Positions 36,069-46,309 of a stretch of DNA of 64,000 bases are shown here, one piece after another. The stretch comes from Streptococcaceae bacterium ESL0729 (GTDB taxonomy: Bacteria > Bacillota > Bacilli > Lactobacillales > Streptococcaceae): assembly GCA_029391995.1 (NCBI GenBank), contig CP113924.1, positions 1,085,001 through 1,149,000 of the forward strand, in the 5' to 3' direction. The position numbers and the translations under genes were made by a program. Within the stretch, counting starts at the first letter, position 1; every line of letters starts with the position of its first letter. The notes below the pieces were generated by a model. The model searched no databases, was not told the DNA's origin, and worked only from the letters and a program-made list of their open reading frames with translations.

Positions 36069-36764
36069 CTAATAGGCCGCAACTATATATAGCTGATAAT
36101 CAATCTGACCTGTCATCACATCGTCAACCTTAAGAAGTTTCCCTCCATCGGTAAAACTTACGCTTGCCGCAGTGACTGGAGTTGCTATAACACCTGTATT
36201 GACCGCAATATTATCTGTAATGTCACTTCCTGCAGGAGTGGGTAAACCCTTAAGGGTTGAATTTTGGGCTACGATAACCTCAGTCCCCGTTCCCATCGTT
36301 TTTGAAGTCGGATTACCTGAGCGGCTACTATCCGTTGTCATCGAAAAACTAACATTTGTCATTATCTTATTATCAACAGTGGTTAAGGTATTAGCATGAA
36401 GCTGTGCCTTAACATTCCACTTCCTCTTTGACCGGTCATTGAAGACCTTGATAGCAGGGGTTGGATCGCTGTCTCCTGAATCGATATAGGTTGTAGCATT
36501 AATTGTATAGAGCCCGTTCCTATTCAAGCTAGTTTGAAAACCGTAAGTATCAGGAACTGTTTGAAGTTGCAGGTAAAGCTGCCCCGGTTGATTAGGATTT
36601 CCCGGAGGAGAATCACTTGGATCAAGTGGGTCAGGACCAGTTGCATCGATAACAGTAACTAAAGTATTCGTATTGGCAGTAGTGTCAGCAGTGGCCACAT
36701 TGGCACCAAACCCAAGTAAAATAGAGCTAGCTACCATAAGGCCCATCAATTTATTAATCTTCAC
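36069..36764 (-). CDS. small WxL-domain surface protein (GTG start, divergent motif)
   Basis: Secreted wall-associated protein of 231 residues with a signal peptide (1-26) and a WxL domain over most of its length. The first signature is KRKWNVKAQL (W-x-V) and the C-terminal one reads GQIDYQLYIVAAY, with Tyr where the second WxL motif normally has Trp. WxL domains bind peptidoglycan non-covalently. The start is GTG, eight bases after AGGAGGA. It lies between a large WxL gene and the DUF916 partner. Confidence 0.85.
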   Translation of the reverse strand: MKINKLMGLMVASSILLGFGANVATADTTANTNTLVTVIDATGPDPLDPSDSPPGNPNQPGQLYLQLQTVPDTYGFQTSLNRNGLYTINATTYIDSGDSDPTPAIKVFNDRSKRKWNVKAQLHANTLTTVDNKIMTNVSFSMTTDSSRSGNPTSKTMGTGTEVIVAQNSTLKGLPTPAGSDITDNIAVNTGVIATPVTAASVSFTDGGKLLKVDDVMTGQIDYQLYIVAAY

Positions 36765-36968
36765 CGTGTGTTCCTCCTAGCTTATAGTTTAATCTACGTA
36801 GACGTTGGATACAGGGGCGAAAATCACAGACATTCTCATGTGTAAAAGCACAAATCCATCCTCTATAGTCAAGCCATAGCCTTTGTTTAATAGTATCATT
36901 AATACATATATTTATCAATATTTTTAAACTTTTTGATACCAATATATTATTTTATTGTTAAATTTTTA

Positions 36969-39281
36969 TTAGTAATTTGCACCCACATTGTAAAGGCTCC
37001 ACTGGATGGTCAATTGACCGCTATAATCCCCAATGGGCAGATAGCTTGTCGACCTTAGAAGAACGCCCGTACTTTCGTCCCAAGTCTTGGTATAAGTATC
37101 ATTTTCATCTTTGGATACATCACTCGTTCTTAAAAGCTCCCGACCACTTAGACTCACTGGTGTAGATTGACTATCCTTTTTCCAGACTAGAGAAAAAGGA
37201 GCAATTCCTGTCACATTGGCAGTTAAAACCCAATTTTGCGGGGTCGGTCTAGTATCAGTAACCCTAACTTCAAAAGTATTTCCAGCATCTCTTGAAAGAC
37301 TACCTTTGGTTTGTGATAAGGTTCGATTGGTCCAAGATAAATTTTCACTCACATAGGTAAGTTCTAATTTAGGTGCGGTAACGACTGCCGTTAGAGTTAG
37401 AGTATCCTTTAAGGCCTCCGAATTATCATCCTCCCGCCTAAAAACCTTAATGGTAAAATTATTGGTTCCTTCAGGCATATCAGCACTAGAGATATAGTAG
37501 TCAACCTCATGGTAGCTGTCATCACCCGCACTTACCACCTCACCAAGGTCCGTACTTATTTGATTGTTATTACCGTCATAAATCTTAAAAATAAGCTGGT
37601 CATCACCATCAGGATCTGAGTAGTAAAACTTGTCTCCAAAATCCCCCGGTGCTAAATTTTCTTCCTTAGCCTTTATAAGATCTGTTGGCGACCAAGATAG
37701 ACTAACAGCTGTATCCCGTTCAATAGCAAGCCTTTTGGTCGAAGCCAAACTAGTCTTCTCATCATTAGTAAAATCTGTTCCAGACCTTGAAAAGGCTCCG
37801 CCTGAAACCACCCAAGGACTGTGGGAATTATCCGTTTCCGTAAGTAAGAGCTGACTTTGATTGTTATTACCGTCTACATAAGCCCCGTACCCATGTGTTT
37901 CTGATTCAAAAGGTGAAAAATTAATGGTGGCATTTCCTTGAATGGGGCCAGCTTGACCTCCTGCAAAAATAAGCCTTGAAGCGTTATTGAGGTTAAAGAC
38001 CCCAGTTCCACTACCAAAAAATGTTCCTGTTGTAGATTGCAGGTTAGTGGCTGAATTTTCAGCAAGATTCATTGTCAGATTCCTAAATGACGAAGAATTC
38101 TTAGTTTTAGTGGTAAACTCAGCTCCATCACCAACATTGATTGTAAAATTCACATCGTCTTGAGTAATAAATCTTCCTAGCCTTGCAGTAGACGATCCTG
38201 ATGCTAACGTATCTGACTGAATAATCTTAAGACTTCCACCAGGAGCTATATCAATTTCGTTTTCTCCCTTCCCTGCAGAATAATCGATCCAAAAAATATC
38301 ACGGTGGGTGGTAATATCAACTAAAGCGTTAGCTTCAACCTTAAATTTTAAAGGGGCATAATGGGCCCAGATAAATTCCGTTAGACCAGTAAGCATATTA
38401 TCGTCTCGGATAACCGTTGAACTCCCTTCCTCAAAAGTCAAATTAGCTGCTTCAGCAAATTCACCTGAAGTTATGTCACTACCCTGCATATAAAACTCAT
38501 TATTACCCCTAAAAAGTATCAGGTCGTAAGCCCCATTGACATAAAAAGGCTGCGCTCCATAATCTGAGTAATAATTAACATTTTCGATAATTAGGGTTTC
38601 ATTATTATTGGAGGCAGAGCCGGGTGGAGCTATACCAAAATAATTTCCTGCATTTGTCCGATCGTTTCGTCCCAATGCTGATTCTTTACCAAAATTCAAA
38701 TTTTTGTAGTGGATAGTAATATCACTTTTATTAAAGTGTATACCAGCAAAACGGCTAGTCGACCATCCATAGGTAATGGTAAAGTTGTCGTCGTCTCCAT
38801 TACTTCCATCTATGGTAATATTGTGATTTACCGGAAGGCTAGCATTTCCAAGACTTATATCATCAGTTAAATATATATAGTCGACACTACCGTCATCTAC
38901 CGCATCCTTAAGGGCTTGAAGGGTTCCAACCCACCTCACATTACTTGGAGGATCATCCATGGTTGACACTTGATTAGCCGCCTGCTCATTATTGGTAGTA
39001 TCAGCTGGTTCAGAGCTTGAAAATTCTTCCGATGAAGACGCTTCAAGGCTTGCCTGACTAGCTGTACTTGATTCATCAGCTGAAGCACTTGAAGCAAGGG
39101 ACTCAGACACTTGATTTGACTGGTCAGAATTTGAGTTACTAGGGCTTGAAGATTCTACATTGCTACTAGTAGTTTGTGAAGACACATCTGATTCATCAGC
39201 ATAGGTCAGAGGCAAACTTGAAAAGGCTATAATGATGAGGGTAAATAACCATAATTTCTTTTTTAATCCATCTATTTTCAA
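36969..39281 (-). CDS. large WxL surface protein with beta-helix-like region (TTG start)
   Basis: Putative adhesin of 770 residues. A signal peptide (1-28) is followed by a Ser/Thr/Glu-rich stalk (29-110), a pectate-lyase-like repeat region (about 118-460; WVGTLQALKDAVDDGSVDYI, then asparagine-rich turns), Ig-like segments (about 500-650) and a C-terminal WxL domain with both motifs, NWVLTANV and IQWSLYNV. The start is TTG, six bases after AAAGGA. A membrane-distal binding role is inferred; no ligand can be named. The leader holds repeated TTATCAATAA. Confidence 0.85.
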   Translation of the reverse strand: MKIDGLKKKLWLFTLIIIAFSSLPLTYADESDVSSQTTSSNVESSSPSNSNSDQSNQVSESLASSASADESSTASQASLEASSSEEFSSSEPADTTNNEQAANQVSTMDDPPSNVRWVGTLQALKDAVDDGSVDYIYLTDDISLGNASLPVNHNITIDGSNGDDDNFTITYGWSTSRFAGIHFNKSDITIHYKNLNFGKESALGRNDRTNAGNYFGIAPPGSASNNNETLIIENVNYYSDYGAQPFYVNGAYDLILFRGNNEFYMQGSDITSGEFAEAANLTFEEGSSTVIRDDNMLTGLTEFIWAHYAPLKFKVEANALVDITTHRDIFWIDYSAGKGENEIDIAPGGSLKIIQSDTLASGSSTARLGRFITQDDVNFTINVGDGAEFTTKTKNSSSFRNLTMNLAENSATNLQSTTGTFFGSGTGVFNLNNASRLIFAGGQAGPIQGNATINFSPFESETHGYGAYVDGNNNQSQLLLTETDNSHSPWVVSGGAFSRSGTDFTNDEKTSLASTKRLAIERDTAVSLSWSPTDLIKAKEENLAPGDFGDKFYYSDPDGDDQLIFKIYDGNNNQISTDLGEVVSAGDDSYHEVDYYISSADMPEGTNNFTIKVFRREDDNSEALKDTLTLTAVVTAPKLELTYVSENLSWTNRTLSQTKGSLSRDAGNTFEVRVTDTRPTPQNWVLTANVTGIAPFSLVWKKDSQSTPVSLSGRELLRTSDVSKDENDTYTKTWDESTGVLLRSTSYLPIGDYSGQLTIQWSLYNVGANY

Positions 39282-39590
39282 TCATTTTCCTTTCTATAAA
39301 AACATATCTTATCTATTTATCAATAAGTAAATTGAATAAGCTTATCAATAAATTTATCTATATTTTTGCAAATTTTCACAGACTCCTTACCTTATTATAG
39401 CATTCTTGAGCTCAACTTTCCTAGCAATTCAACTAAATTTTTGTTTCATGGAAGAATTAATCAAATCCCCTCCTTTTTTCATAAAATGTAAAAAACTATT
39501 TACATTTTTACAACAAATGGATATACTTAGATAGTCAAATTACGCTTTTAAAGTAAAAATTTACCAATAAAAATATATTTAGGAGATTCC
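39282..39590. other. divergent control region between the WxL locus and the siderophore operon
   Basis: No gene in 309 bases. On the minus side, TGCTATAAT (around 39395-39405) is an extended -10 for the large WxL gene, giving a leader of about 110 bases with two TTATCAATAA copies (39317 and 39342) and AT-rich inverted pieces. TTGAGCTCAA near 39408 is a 10-bp palindrome in its promoter. On the plus side lie the iron operator and promoter at 39483-39527. Confidence 0.55.
39483..39527 (+). promoter_or_regulatory. siderophore-operon promoter with AAATGTAAA-N6-TTTACATTT palindrome
   Basis: The inverted repeat (39484-39507, extendable by one pair) has the arms and spacing of the feo palindrome at 33642. 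TTTACA (39499-39504), 17 bases and TATACT (39522-39527) form the promoter, so the right arm is the -35 itself. Repression by an iron-loaded regulator would shut both iron routes. Confidence 0.75.
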
Positions 39591-40553
39591 ATGAAAAAAT
39601 TATTCACTCTTAGTGCCCTAGGTCTTACCATCCTTCTTGCTGGATGCAGTCAAAATAAAGCTACTTCCTCTAGTGAAGAAAGTGCCACTTCCGCACAAAG
39701 TCAAATTCAGGCCAAGGAAGGTACAATCACCTATCTGGGGCAGGACTATACCCTTAAGTTTCCAACAACAAAGATTGTAACTGCAAGCTTTGAGTCAATG
39801 GAGGATGCAGCTGCACTTTCTGTCGAACCACTTGGCGGAGTTACTGTTGGAGGAGAGATGCCTGACTACCTTAAGGGAAAATTAGGTGATAAGATGGTTA
39901 ATATTGGTGACAAATTTGGACCAAATGTTGAAGCTGTAGCTGCCCTTCAACCTGATCTAATCCTTGGATCAACTAAATTTGATAAGGATGTTACAAATAA
40001 TCTAAGTAAGATTGCACCAACAATCAATGTATCCCACAAGTCTGACGATTGGACCAACAACCTAAGCCTAATGGGTACAGTTTCAGGTAAGGATGAGCTG
40101 GCTAAAAAGTTAATCACAGACTACCAAAATGACCTTGAAAGTTTCAAAAAGGATAAGAGTGATTTGGCAGATAAGAAAATCTTAATTGTCCGCATTCGCG
40201 AAGGTGAACTATGTATTTACGGGCCAGATTTCTACTACAATCCAATGCTTTACAAGGACCTTGGCTTCCAAATTCCAAGTGAAGTTTCAGCCATTAAGGG
40301 ACAGACAACCATCTCTAAGGAGCAGCTGGCTAAAATTGATACAGATATCATCCTGGTCCAATTTATGCCTTCAGAAAACAAGAGCTTCCCAAATGCTCTG
40401 AATGATTTAAAGGAAGATGCCATCTGGAATAGTATCCCTGCCGTTTCAAGCAAGCAGGTATTTTACAATATTGTTGACGGGGGCTACCAAGGAGGTACCT
40501 ACCTAAGTAAGGAAGTTATGCTTAAGGCCCTTAATGAAAATAAAATTGGATAG
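39591..40553 (+). CDS. iron-siderophore ABC transporter, substrate-binding lipoprotein
   Basis: Surface lipoprotein of 320 residues with signal peptide and lipobox LLAGCS (Cys at about 19). The rest is the class III binding-protein fold used for ferric siderophores (EAVAALQPDLILGSTKFDK, GAIKGQ-like hinge region around residue 225). It captures the ferric complex for the permeases encoded next. AGGAG lies before the ATG. The exact ligand is uncertain; the esterase in the operon favours an ester-type catecholate. Confidence 0.87.
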   Translation: MKKLFTLSALGLTILLAGCSQNKATSSSEESATSAQSQIQAKEGTITYLGQDYTLKFPTTKIVTASFESMEDAAALSVEPLGGVTVGGEMPDYLKGKLGDKMVNIGDKFGPNVEAVAALQPDLILGSTKFDKDVTNNLSKIAPTINVSHKSDDWTNNLSLMGTVSGKDELAKKLITDYQNDLESFKKDKSDLADKKILIVRIREGELCIYGPDFYYNPMLYKDLGFQIPSEVSAIKGQTTISKEQLAKIDTDIILVQFMPSENKSFPNALNDLKEDAIWNSIPAVSSKQVFYNIVDGGYQGGTYLSKEVMLKALNENKIG

Positions 40554-40564
40554 GACAGCTTGAG

Positions 40565-41545
40565 ATGAAAGCCAAATATGTGCTGGGAAGTCTACTGATA
40601 CTAGCTTTATTTCTAGGTCTAAGCTTCCTTTCCCTAAGCTTTGAAATGGATCATACCCTGGAAACTTTACAGGGTATGATTTTTGCCTATAACCCTCAAA
40701 ACCAAAATCAGCTAATCATCCTTGCAAGGATTGCAAGATTACTTGTGGCCTTTTTGGTTGGAGCAAGTCTAGCTCTTGCTGGCTTTATCATGCAGGTTCA
40801 GTATCAAAATGATTTGGCTGATCCAAGTCTCATGGGAGTAAGTGATGGTTCAGCCCTAGCCATTGTTATCGGCATGATTTTCTTTCCCCAGCAGGCAATC
40901 TTAATGCGAATTATTTTTTCAATTTTGGGATCCTTTATGAGCTACTTTTTTATCTCCTACCTATACAAGGCTTTATTTTGGGGAAAATCAAGGCTCAATC
41001 TACCCCTAATTGGAATCGCTACAAGCATGCTCTTAAGTAGTCTGACAAGCTTTCTTGTTGCCTATTTTCACCTTGCCCAATCAGTCAGTTCCTGGTATAC
41101 AAGTAGACTTTACCGGGTGTCATTTTTTGATGTCATCTACTTTTTACCAGTCCTTCTTCTAGCCTTGCTTTTAACTATTGCCTTTAGAAGGCAGATAGAT
41201 ATCTACGCCTACGGACCACAGGTAACCACTAGCCTGGGAATGAATAGGAAATTTTGGGACAAATTCTTCTCCTTACTTGTCGTTATTTTGACTGGGGTAA
41301 GTATTGCTATTGTTGGTCGAATTGCCTTTGTGGGGCTTATTATTCCTCATATGGTCAAACTTCTATTTGGAAGAAAATATAGTCAAACTGTACTATTCGT
41401 TCCTGCTACAGGAGGAATTTTCCTTCTAACCTGCGACTACCTGTCAAGATATATCAACTACCCCTTTGAAACTCCAATTGGCCTAGTTTTGGCCTTGATT
41501 GGAGTTCCTGTCTTTTTATACTTAATTCGAAGGAGGACTAGCTAG
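40565..41545 (+). CDS. iron-siderophore ABC transporter permease (FecCD family), first
   Basis: Integral membrane permease of 326 residues, about nine membrane segments. FecCD/BtuC hallmarks are LARIARLLVAFLVGASLALAG near residue 55 and GRIAFVGLIIPHMVKLLFG near 265, the ATPase-contact loop. It starts 11 bases after the binding-protein stop and ends two bases before the second permease. The two permeases form a heterodimer. Confidence 0.92.
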   Translation: MKAKYVLGSLLILALFLGLSFLSLSFEMDHTLETLQGMIFAYNPQNQNQLIILARIARLLVAFLVGASLALAGFIMQVQYQNDLADPSLMGVSDGSALAIVIGMIFFPQQAILMRIIFSILGSFMSYFFISYLYKALFWGKSRLNLPLIGIATSMLLSSLTSFLVAYFHLAQSVSSWYTSRLYRVSFFDVIYFLPVLLLALLLTIAFRRQIDIYAYGPQVTTSLGMNRKFWDKFFSLLVVILTGVSIAIVGRIAFVGLIIPHMVKLLFGRKYSQTVLFVPATGGIFLLTCDYLSRYINYPFETPIGLVLALIGVPVFLYLIRRRTS

Positions 41546-41547
41546 CA

Positions 41548-42558
41548 ATGAAAAACAATTTCCCTATATTTATCGTCATCCTCATCTTCTTTTTTGCCGC
41601 TTGCTACTCTCTTCTCTCGGGTACCTACCCCATTAGTACTGCAAAATTAGTTGAACTTTTACTTCATCCAGGAGCAGATAATCAGGCTGGACTCATCCTT
41701 TGGCAGTTTAGGATTCCAAGATTTATACTGGGAGCCCTGGCAGGAGCAAGTCTTGCCCTTGCTGGATATATCTTACAGACAATTACCCGAAATCCCATAG
41801 CAGATTCTGGACTTCTGGGCGTGAGCTCTGGAGCATCATTTGGAAGTGTTTTCTATTATTTTTTAATTGGAAGCTACCTGACAAATATCAAACAAATCCA
41901 GTCCCTGTCTCTAATTTTATTCGGTTTGGCTGGAGCTCTTCTGGCACTTCTTTTAAACTTCCTTCTCTCCTTTAGCTTTGGAGGAATAAGCATGCCAAGA
42001 TTTATTCTAAACGGCATTGCCCTCAATACTGGATTTTCTGCCCTAACCGCATACTTTTCCCTAAAAATTAACAGCGATGACTACACAAGGATAAATAATT
42101 GGTTGGAAGGGTCTATCAGTCAAGGAAATTGGCCCCTCATTAGGCAAGTGGCCCCCCTTGTCATTATTCTCATTCCTCTTCTGCTAACTTTTGAGGGACA
42201 ACTAAGACTTCTTAGATATTCTGATTTACAGCTTAAAAATATTGGCTTTAAGATGGGCTACTGGAGAATCTTCTTTGTCCTCCTCGCAGCGGCCTTGGTC
42301 TGCTCAAGTGTTCTCATCGCAGGAAATGTAGCCTTTGTGGGATTACTTGTCCCCCACCTGACTGCTAAATTTTTTAAGGGTCATTCAAAACTTTTACTTG
42401 TAGGAATCACCATCAATGGTGGGAGCCTACTTGTTATCTGCGACACCTTCGCCAAAACAGCCTTTACCCCCAATGAGTTACCCCTAAATGCCATGATGGG
42501 CCTTCTTGGAATTCCCTATATCCTTATCACGTTCATCCAAAAAAACAGACAAAAATAA
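41548..42558 (+). CDS. iron-siderophore ABC transporter permease (FecCD family), second
   Basis: A 336-residue paralogue of the first permease, with FRIPRFILGALAGASLALAG, GLLGVSSGASFG and GNVAFVGLLVPHLTAKFF. AGGAGG precedes the ATG by ten bases. It sits between the first permease and the esterase gene. Confidence 0.92.
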   Translation: MKNNFPIFIVILIFFFAACYSLLSGTYPISTAKLVELLLHPGADNQAGLILWQFRIPRFILGALAGASLALAGYILQTITRNPIADSGLLGVSSGASFGSVFYYFLIGSYLTNIKQIQSLSLILFGLAGALLALLLNFLLSFSFGGISMPRFILNGIALNTGFSALTAYFSLKINSDDYTRINNWLEGSISQGNWPLIRQVAPLVIILIPLLLTFEGQLRLLRYSDLQLKNIGFKMGYWRIFFVLLAAALVCSSVLIAGNVAFVGLLVPHLTAKFFKGHSKLLLVGITINGGSLLVICDTFAKTAFTPNELPLNAMMGLLGIPYILITFIQKNRQK

Positions 42559-42568
42559 AGGAGAAAAT

Positions 42569-43357
42569 TTGAAAGTAAGCTATAAAAAAGTAGGTAAGTA
42601 CTACCTTGATATCTATCTACCAGAAGATCATGACTCAAAAGAAGCCATCCCCCTCCTTTATGTTTTAGACGGGGATGCCTTTGCTGCAAGTCTAGCTCAA
42701 GCTGTAAAACTACAGGCACGGAACGCACAAAAAACAGGGGTTGTTACCATGATTGTTGTTGGTATCTCCTACCATGCAGCTAGCCCCTTTAACAAGGAAG
42801 AAAGATTCAAGGATTTCACTCCCCCCAGGATACACCCAATGAATCCAAAAGACAAAAGATTTGATATGCCTCAAGGTGGCGAAATAGATACCTTCTTTAA
42901 GAGCCTTAAAACAATCCACAAAGAATTGACAAGGGAGCTGGCAAGGGATTTTATTCTCAATCAAGAAAAAATTGGCCTCTTTGGTCATTCCTTGGGCGGA
43001 CTTTGTGTCCTTGAAGCCCTTTTAAGACCTGACCTAGCCTTCATCAACACCTTTTTGGCACTTAGTCCTTCTCTATGGTGGGATAGGGAAGCCTACTATG
43101 AACGGCTAAAAGAATATGAACACAAAAGTTCCAACCACCAAAAGAAGAGAGTAATCATCACTGTAGGTGGCCTGGAAGGCGAGATGGTAACCTTGGCTCA
43201 GCGGGCATTTGATTCTTTTAAAAATTCAACTGTTGTCAACTCTTGTGACTATTATCAAGCTCCTGATGAAAATCATATGTCAGTTGTTTTTACAGTCATG
43301 AGCCGCTGCTTAAGATGGCTTTCAAATACACCCATTAAAATTGAAAAGAGGAGTTAA
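42569..43357 (+). CDS. siderophore esterase-like alpha/beta hydrolase (TTG start)
   Basis: A 262-residue hydrolase of the esterase-D/Fes/IroE family. The nucleophile elbow is GLFGHSLGGL (Ser at about 137), followed by LSPSLWWD and a catalytic His in DENHMSVVF. Relatives in siderophore operons cleave the ester backbone of enterobactin- or bacillibactin-type compounds to release iron. The TTG at 42569 stands five bases after AAAGGAG; a longer frame overlapping the permease by 53 bases has no site. No signal peptide, so the action is cytoplasmic. Confidence 0.85.
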   Translation: MKVSYKKVGKYYLDIYLPEDHDSKEAIPLLYVLDGDAFAASLAQAVKLQARNAQKTGVVTMIVVGISYHAASPFNKEERFKDFTPPRIHPMNPKDKRFDMPQGGEIDTFFKSLKTIHKELTRELARDFILNQEKIGLFGHSLGGLCVLEALLRPDLAFINTFLALSPSLWWDREAYYERLKEYEHKSSNHQKKRVIITVGGLEGEMVTLAQRAFDSFKNSTVVNSCDYYQAPDENHMSVVFTVMSRCLRWLSNTPIKIEKRS

Positions 43358-43362
43358 GGCAC

Positions 43363-44157
43363 TTGAAAGACGATATTTTACGAGCTCAAAATATTGATTT
43401 GAGCTACCAAAAAAAGAAAATCATCAGCTCCCTCAATGTGAATTTTTTTAAAAATAAGATAACTGTCATCATTGGCCAAAATGGTTGTGGCAAATCAACA
43501 CTTTTAAAGGGACTAGGACGGATTATAGAGCATGACCAGGGAGCTATTTACCTCAATGATAAAAATTTAAAATCCATGCCTACCAAGGAAATAGCTAGAG
43601 TTCTAGCCTTTTTATCCCAGGAAAGCAGCCAGCCTGAAGAAGTTACAGTTAGGGAGCTTGTAGCTGTTGGACGCTATCCTCACCAGGGAATTTTTCAAAA
43701 AAGGAGCTCGCAAGATGAGGAGATAATTGATCAAGTCTTATCTGATACTGGTCTTATCGAACTTGCCCATGAAAATATCAACTTTCTATCAGGAGGACAA
43801 AAGCAAAGGGTCTCTATTGCCATGGCCCTTGCCCAAAAAACACCTCTCATCCTCCTTGATGAACCAACCACTTATCTTGATATGGGACATCAAATTGAAC
43901 TTTTAAATTTAATCCAAAATTTAAAGGAGAAAAATAATTTAACTGTCATTATGGTTCTTCATGACTTAAATCTAGCTGCCCGGTACGGAGACCATTTGAT
44001 TGGTATGAAAGATGGAAGAATTATATATGAAGGTGAACCTAGGCAAGTAATGACCGAGGATATTTTAAAGGATTTATTCAATGTTAAGGTCTATCTGGGT
44101 CAAGATCCAGTTGATGGAAGGCCAATCTGCTTAAGATTTGAGCAAATCTATGATTGA
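43363..44157 (+). CDS. iron-siderophore ABC transporter ATPase (TTG start)
   Basis: A 264-residue ATPase with Walker A GQNGCGKST (about 38), signature LSGGQKQRVSIAMALAQ, Walker B LILLDEPTTYLD and H-loop VLHDLN. It powers the two FecCD permeases. The TTG start is nine bases after GGAG and five bases after the esterase stop. It is the last gene of the five-gene operon, with a strong terminator after it. Confidence 0.93.
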   Translation: MKDDILRAQNIDLSYQKKKIISSLNVNFFKNKITVIIGQNGCGKSTLLKGLGRIIEHDQGAIYLNDKNLKSMPTKEIARVLAFLSQESSQPEEVTVRELVAVGRYPHQGIFQKRSSQDEEIIDQVLSDTGLIELAHENINFLSGGQKQRVSIAMALAQKTPLILLDEPTTYLDMGHQIELLNLIQNLKEKNNLTVIMVLHDLNLAARYGDHLIGMKDGRIIYEGEPRQVMTEDILKDLFNVKVYLGQDPVDGRPICLRFEQIYD

Positions 44158-44163
44158 AACTAA

Positions 44164-44196
44164 AAAAATCCCCTCCCTTAAGGGAGAGGATTTTTT
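44164..44196. terminator. terminator of the siderophore operon, also backing eno
   Basis: AATCC-n-CTCCC pairs with GGGAG-n-GGATT around TTAA, with T-runs on both strands. A second hairpin, TTTAAGC-n4-GCTTAAA, lies at 44208-44225 between it and the eno stop. Confidence 0.8.
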
Positions 44197-44244
44197 CTGA
44201 CCTTAGTTTAAGCATAGGCTTAAATCAAGGTATTTCCTTAAAAA

Positions 44245-45612
<1,368 letters not shown>

Positions 45613-45652
45613 TTATCGATTATTTTCAAGAACTATTACTTATAATCTAAAA

Positions 45653-45666
45653 TGAAAACGTATACA
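45653..45666 (-). promoter_or_regulatory. candidate cre (CcpA) site upstream of eno
   Basis: TGAAAACGTATACA matches 13 of 14 positions of TGWAANCGNTNWCA. It is about 107 bases before the eno ATG, upstream of the likely promoter (TATACT near 45575-45580), a place where CcpA activates in this group. It lies just after the hpf stop. Confidence 0.45.
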
Positions 45667-45675
45667 AATTGAGCT

Positions 45676-46227
45676 TTATTTAGACTCAATTAAGCCATAA
45701 TCTCCATCTTCACGACGGTAAACAATACTTGCTGAATCTGTATCTGCATCTGTAAACAAGTAGAAATCATGCCCAAGCATTTCCATTTGTAGGACAGCTT
45801 CCTCAGCATCCATCGGTTTTAGTCCAACTTCTTTGGTACGAACAATCTTAGTTGGAGCTTCTTCTTCCTCAGAAATAGTAAAGTCTGAAAAATCTTCAAG
45901 TGGTAAATCCTTGAGACCTTTGACATTTTTTCGACGGTTAGTTTTTGTCTTATATTTCCTAATCTGACGCTCTAGTTTATCAACAACCAAATCAATTGAG
46001 CCATACATATCTTGAGAGGTATCTTCTGCTCTTAGAGTGAGATGCTTCATGGGAATAGTAACCTCAACCTTGGCATTTTTATTTGAGTAGACCTTAAGGT
46101 TAACATGAGCTGTAAAATCTTCGCTGTCCTTAAAGTATTTTTCAATCTTACCAATTTTATTTTCTACATATTCACGAAGAGCTGTTGTTACTTCACTGTT
46201 TTCACCACGAATGTTAAAGCTAATCAT
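45676..46227 (-). CDS. hpf: ribosome hibernation promoting factor, long form
   Basis: Dimerises 70S ribosomes into 100S in stationary phase. The 183 residues show the N-terminal HPF/YfiA domain (MISFNIRGENSEVTTALREYV, about 1-100) and the C-terminal dimerisation domain (about 125-180, GLKPMDAEEAVLQMEMLGHD). GAGGT precedes the ATG. A consensus promoter lies directly upstream. Confidence 0.95.
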   Translation of the reverse strand: MISFNIRGENSEVTTALREYVENKIGKIEKYFKDSEDFTAHVNLKVYSNKNAKVEVTIPMKHLTLRAEDTSQDMYGSIDLVVDKLERQIRKYKTKTNRRKNVKGLKDLPLEDFSDFTISEEEEAPTKIVRTKEVGLKPMDAEEAVLQMEMLGHDFYLFTDADTDSASIVYRREDGDYGLIESK

Positions 46228-46257
46228 AATGAGTACCTCTTTTCTTTTGATAAATCA

Positions 46258-46286
46258 ATTATACCTCTTATTTAAACCCTTTTCAA
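46258..46286 (-). promoter_or_regulatory. hpf promoter
   Basis: TTGAAA, 17 bases, TATAAT on the minus strand (46286-46258), about 25 bases upstream of the hpf ATG. Confidence 0.8.
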
Positions 46287-46309
46287 AACATAGCTATAGC
46301 AAATTGAAA

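Noticed and set aside
36754-36942. Minus-strand 62-codon frame between the two WxL genes
   Set aside because: No Shine-Dalgarno, it overlaps the start of the small WxL gene, and the residues look random. Treated as leader sequence.
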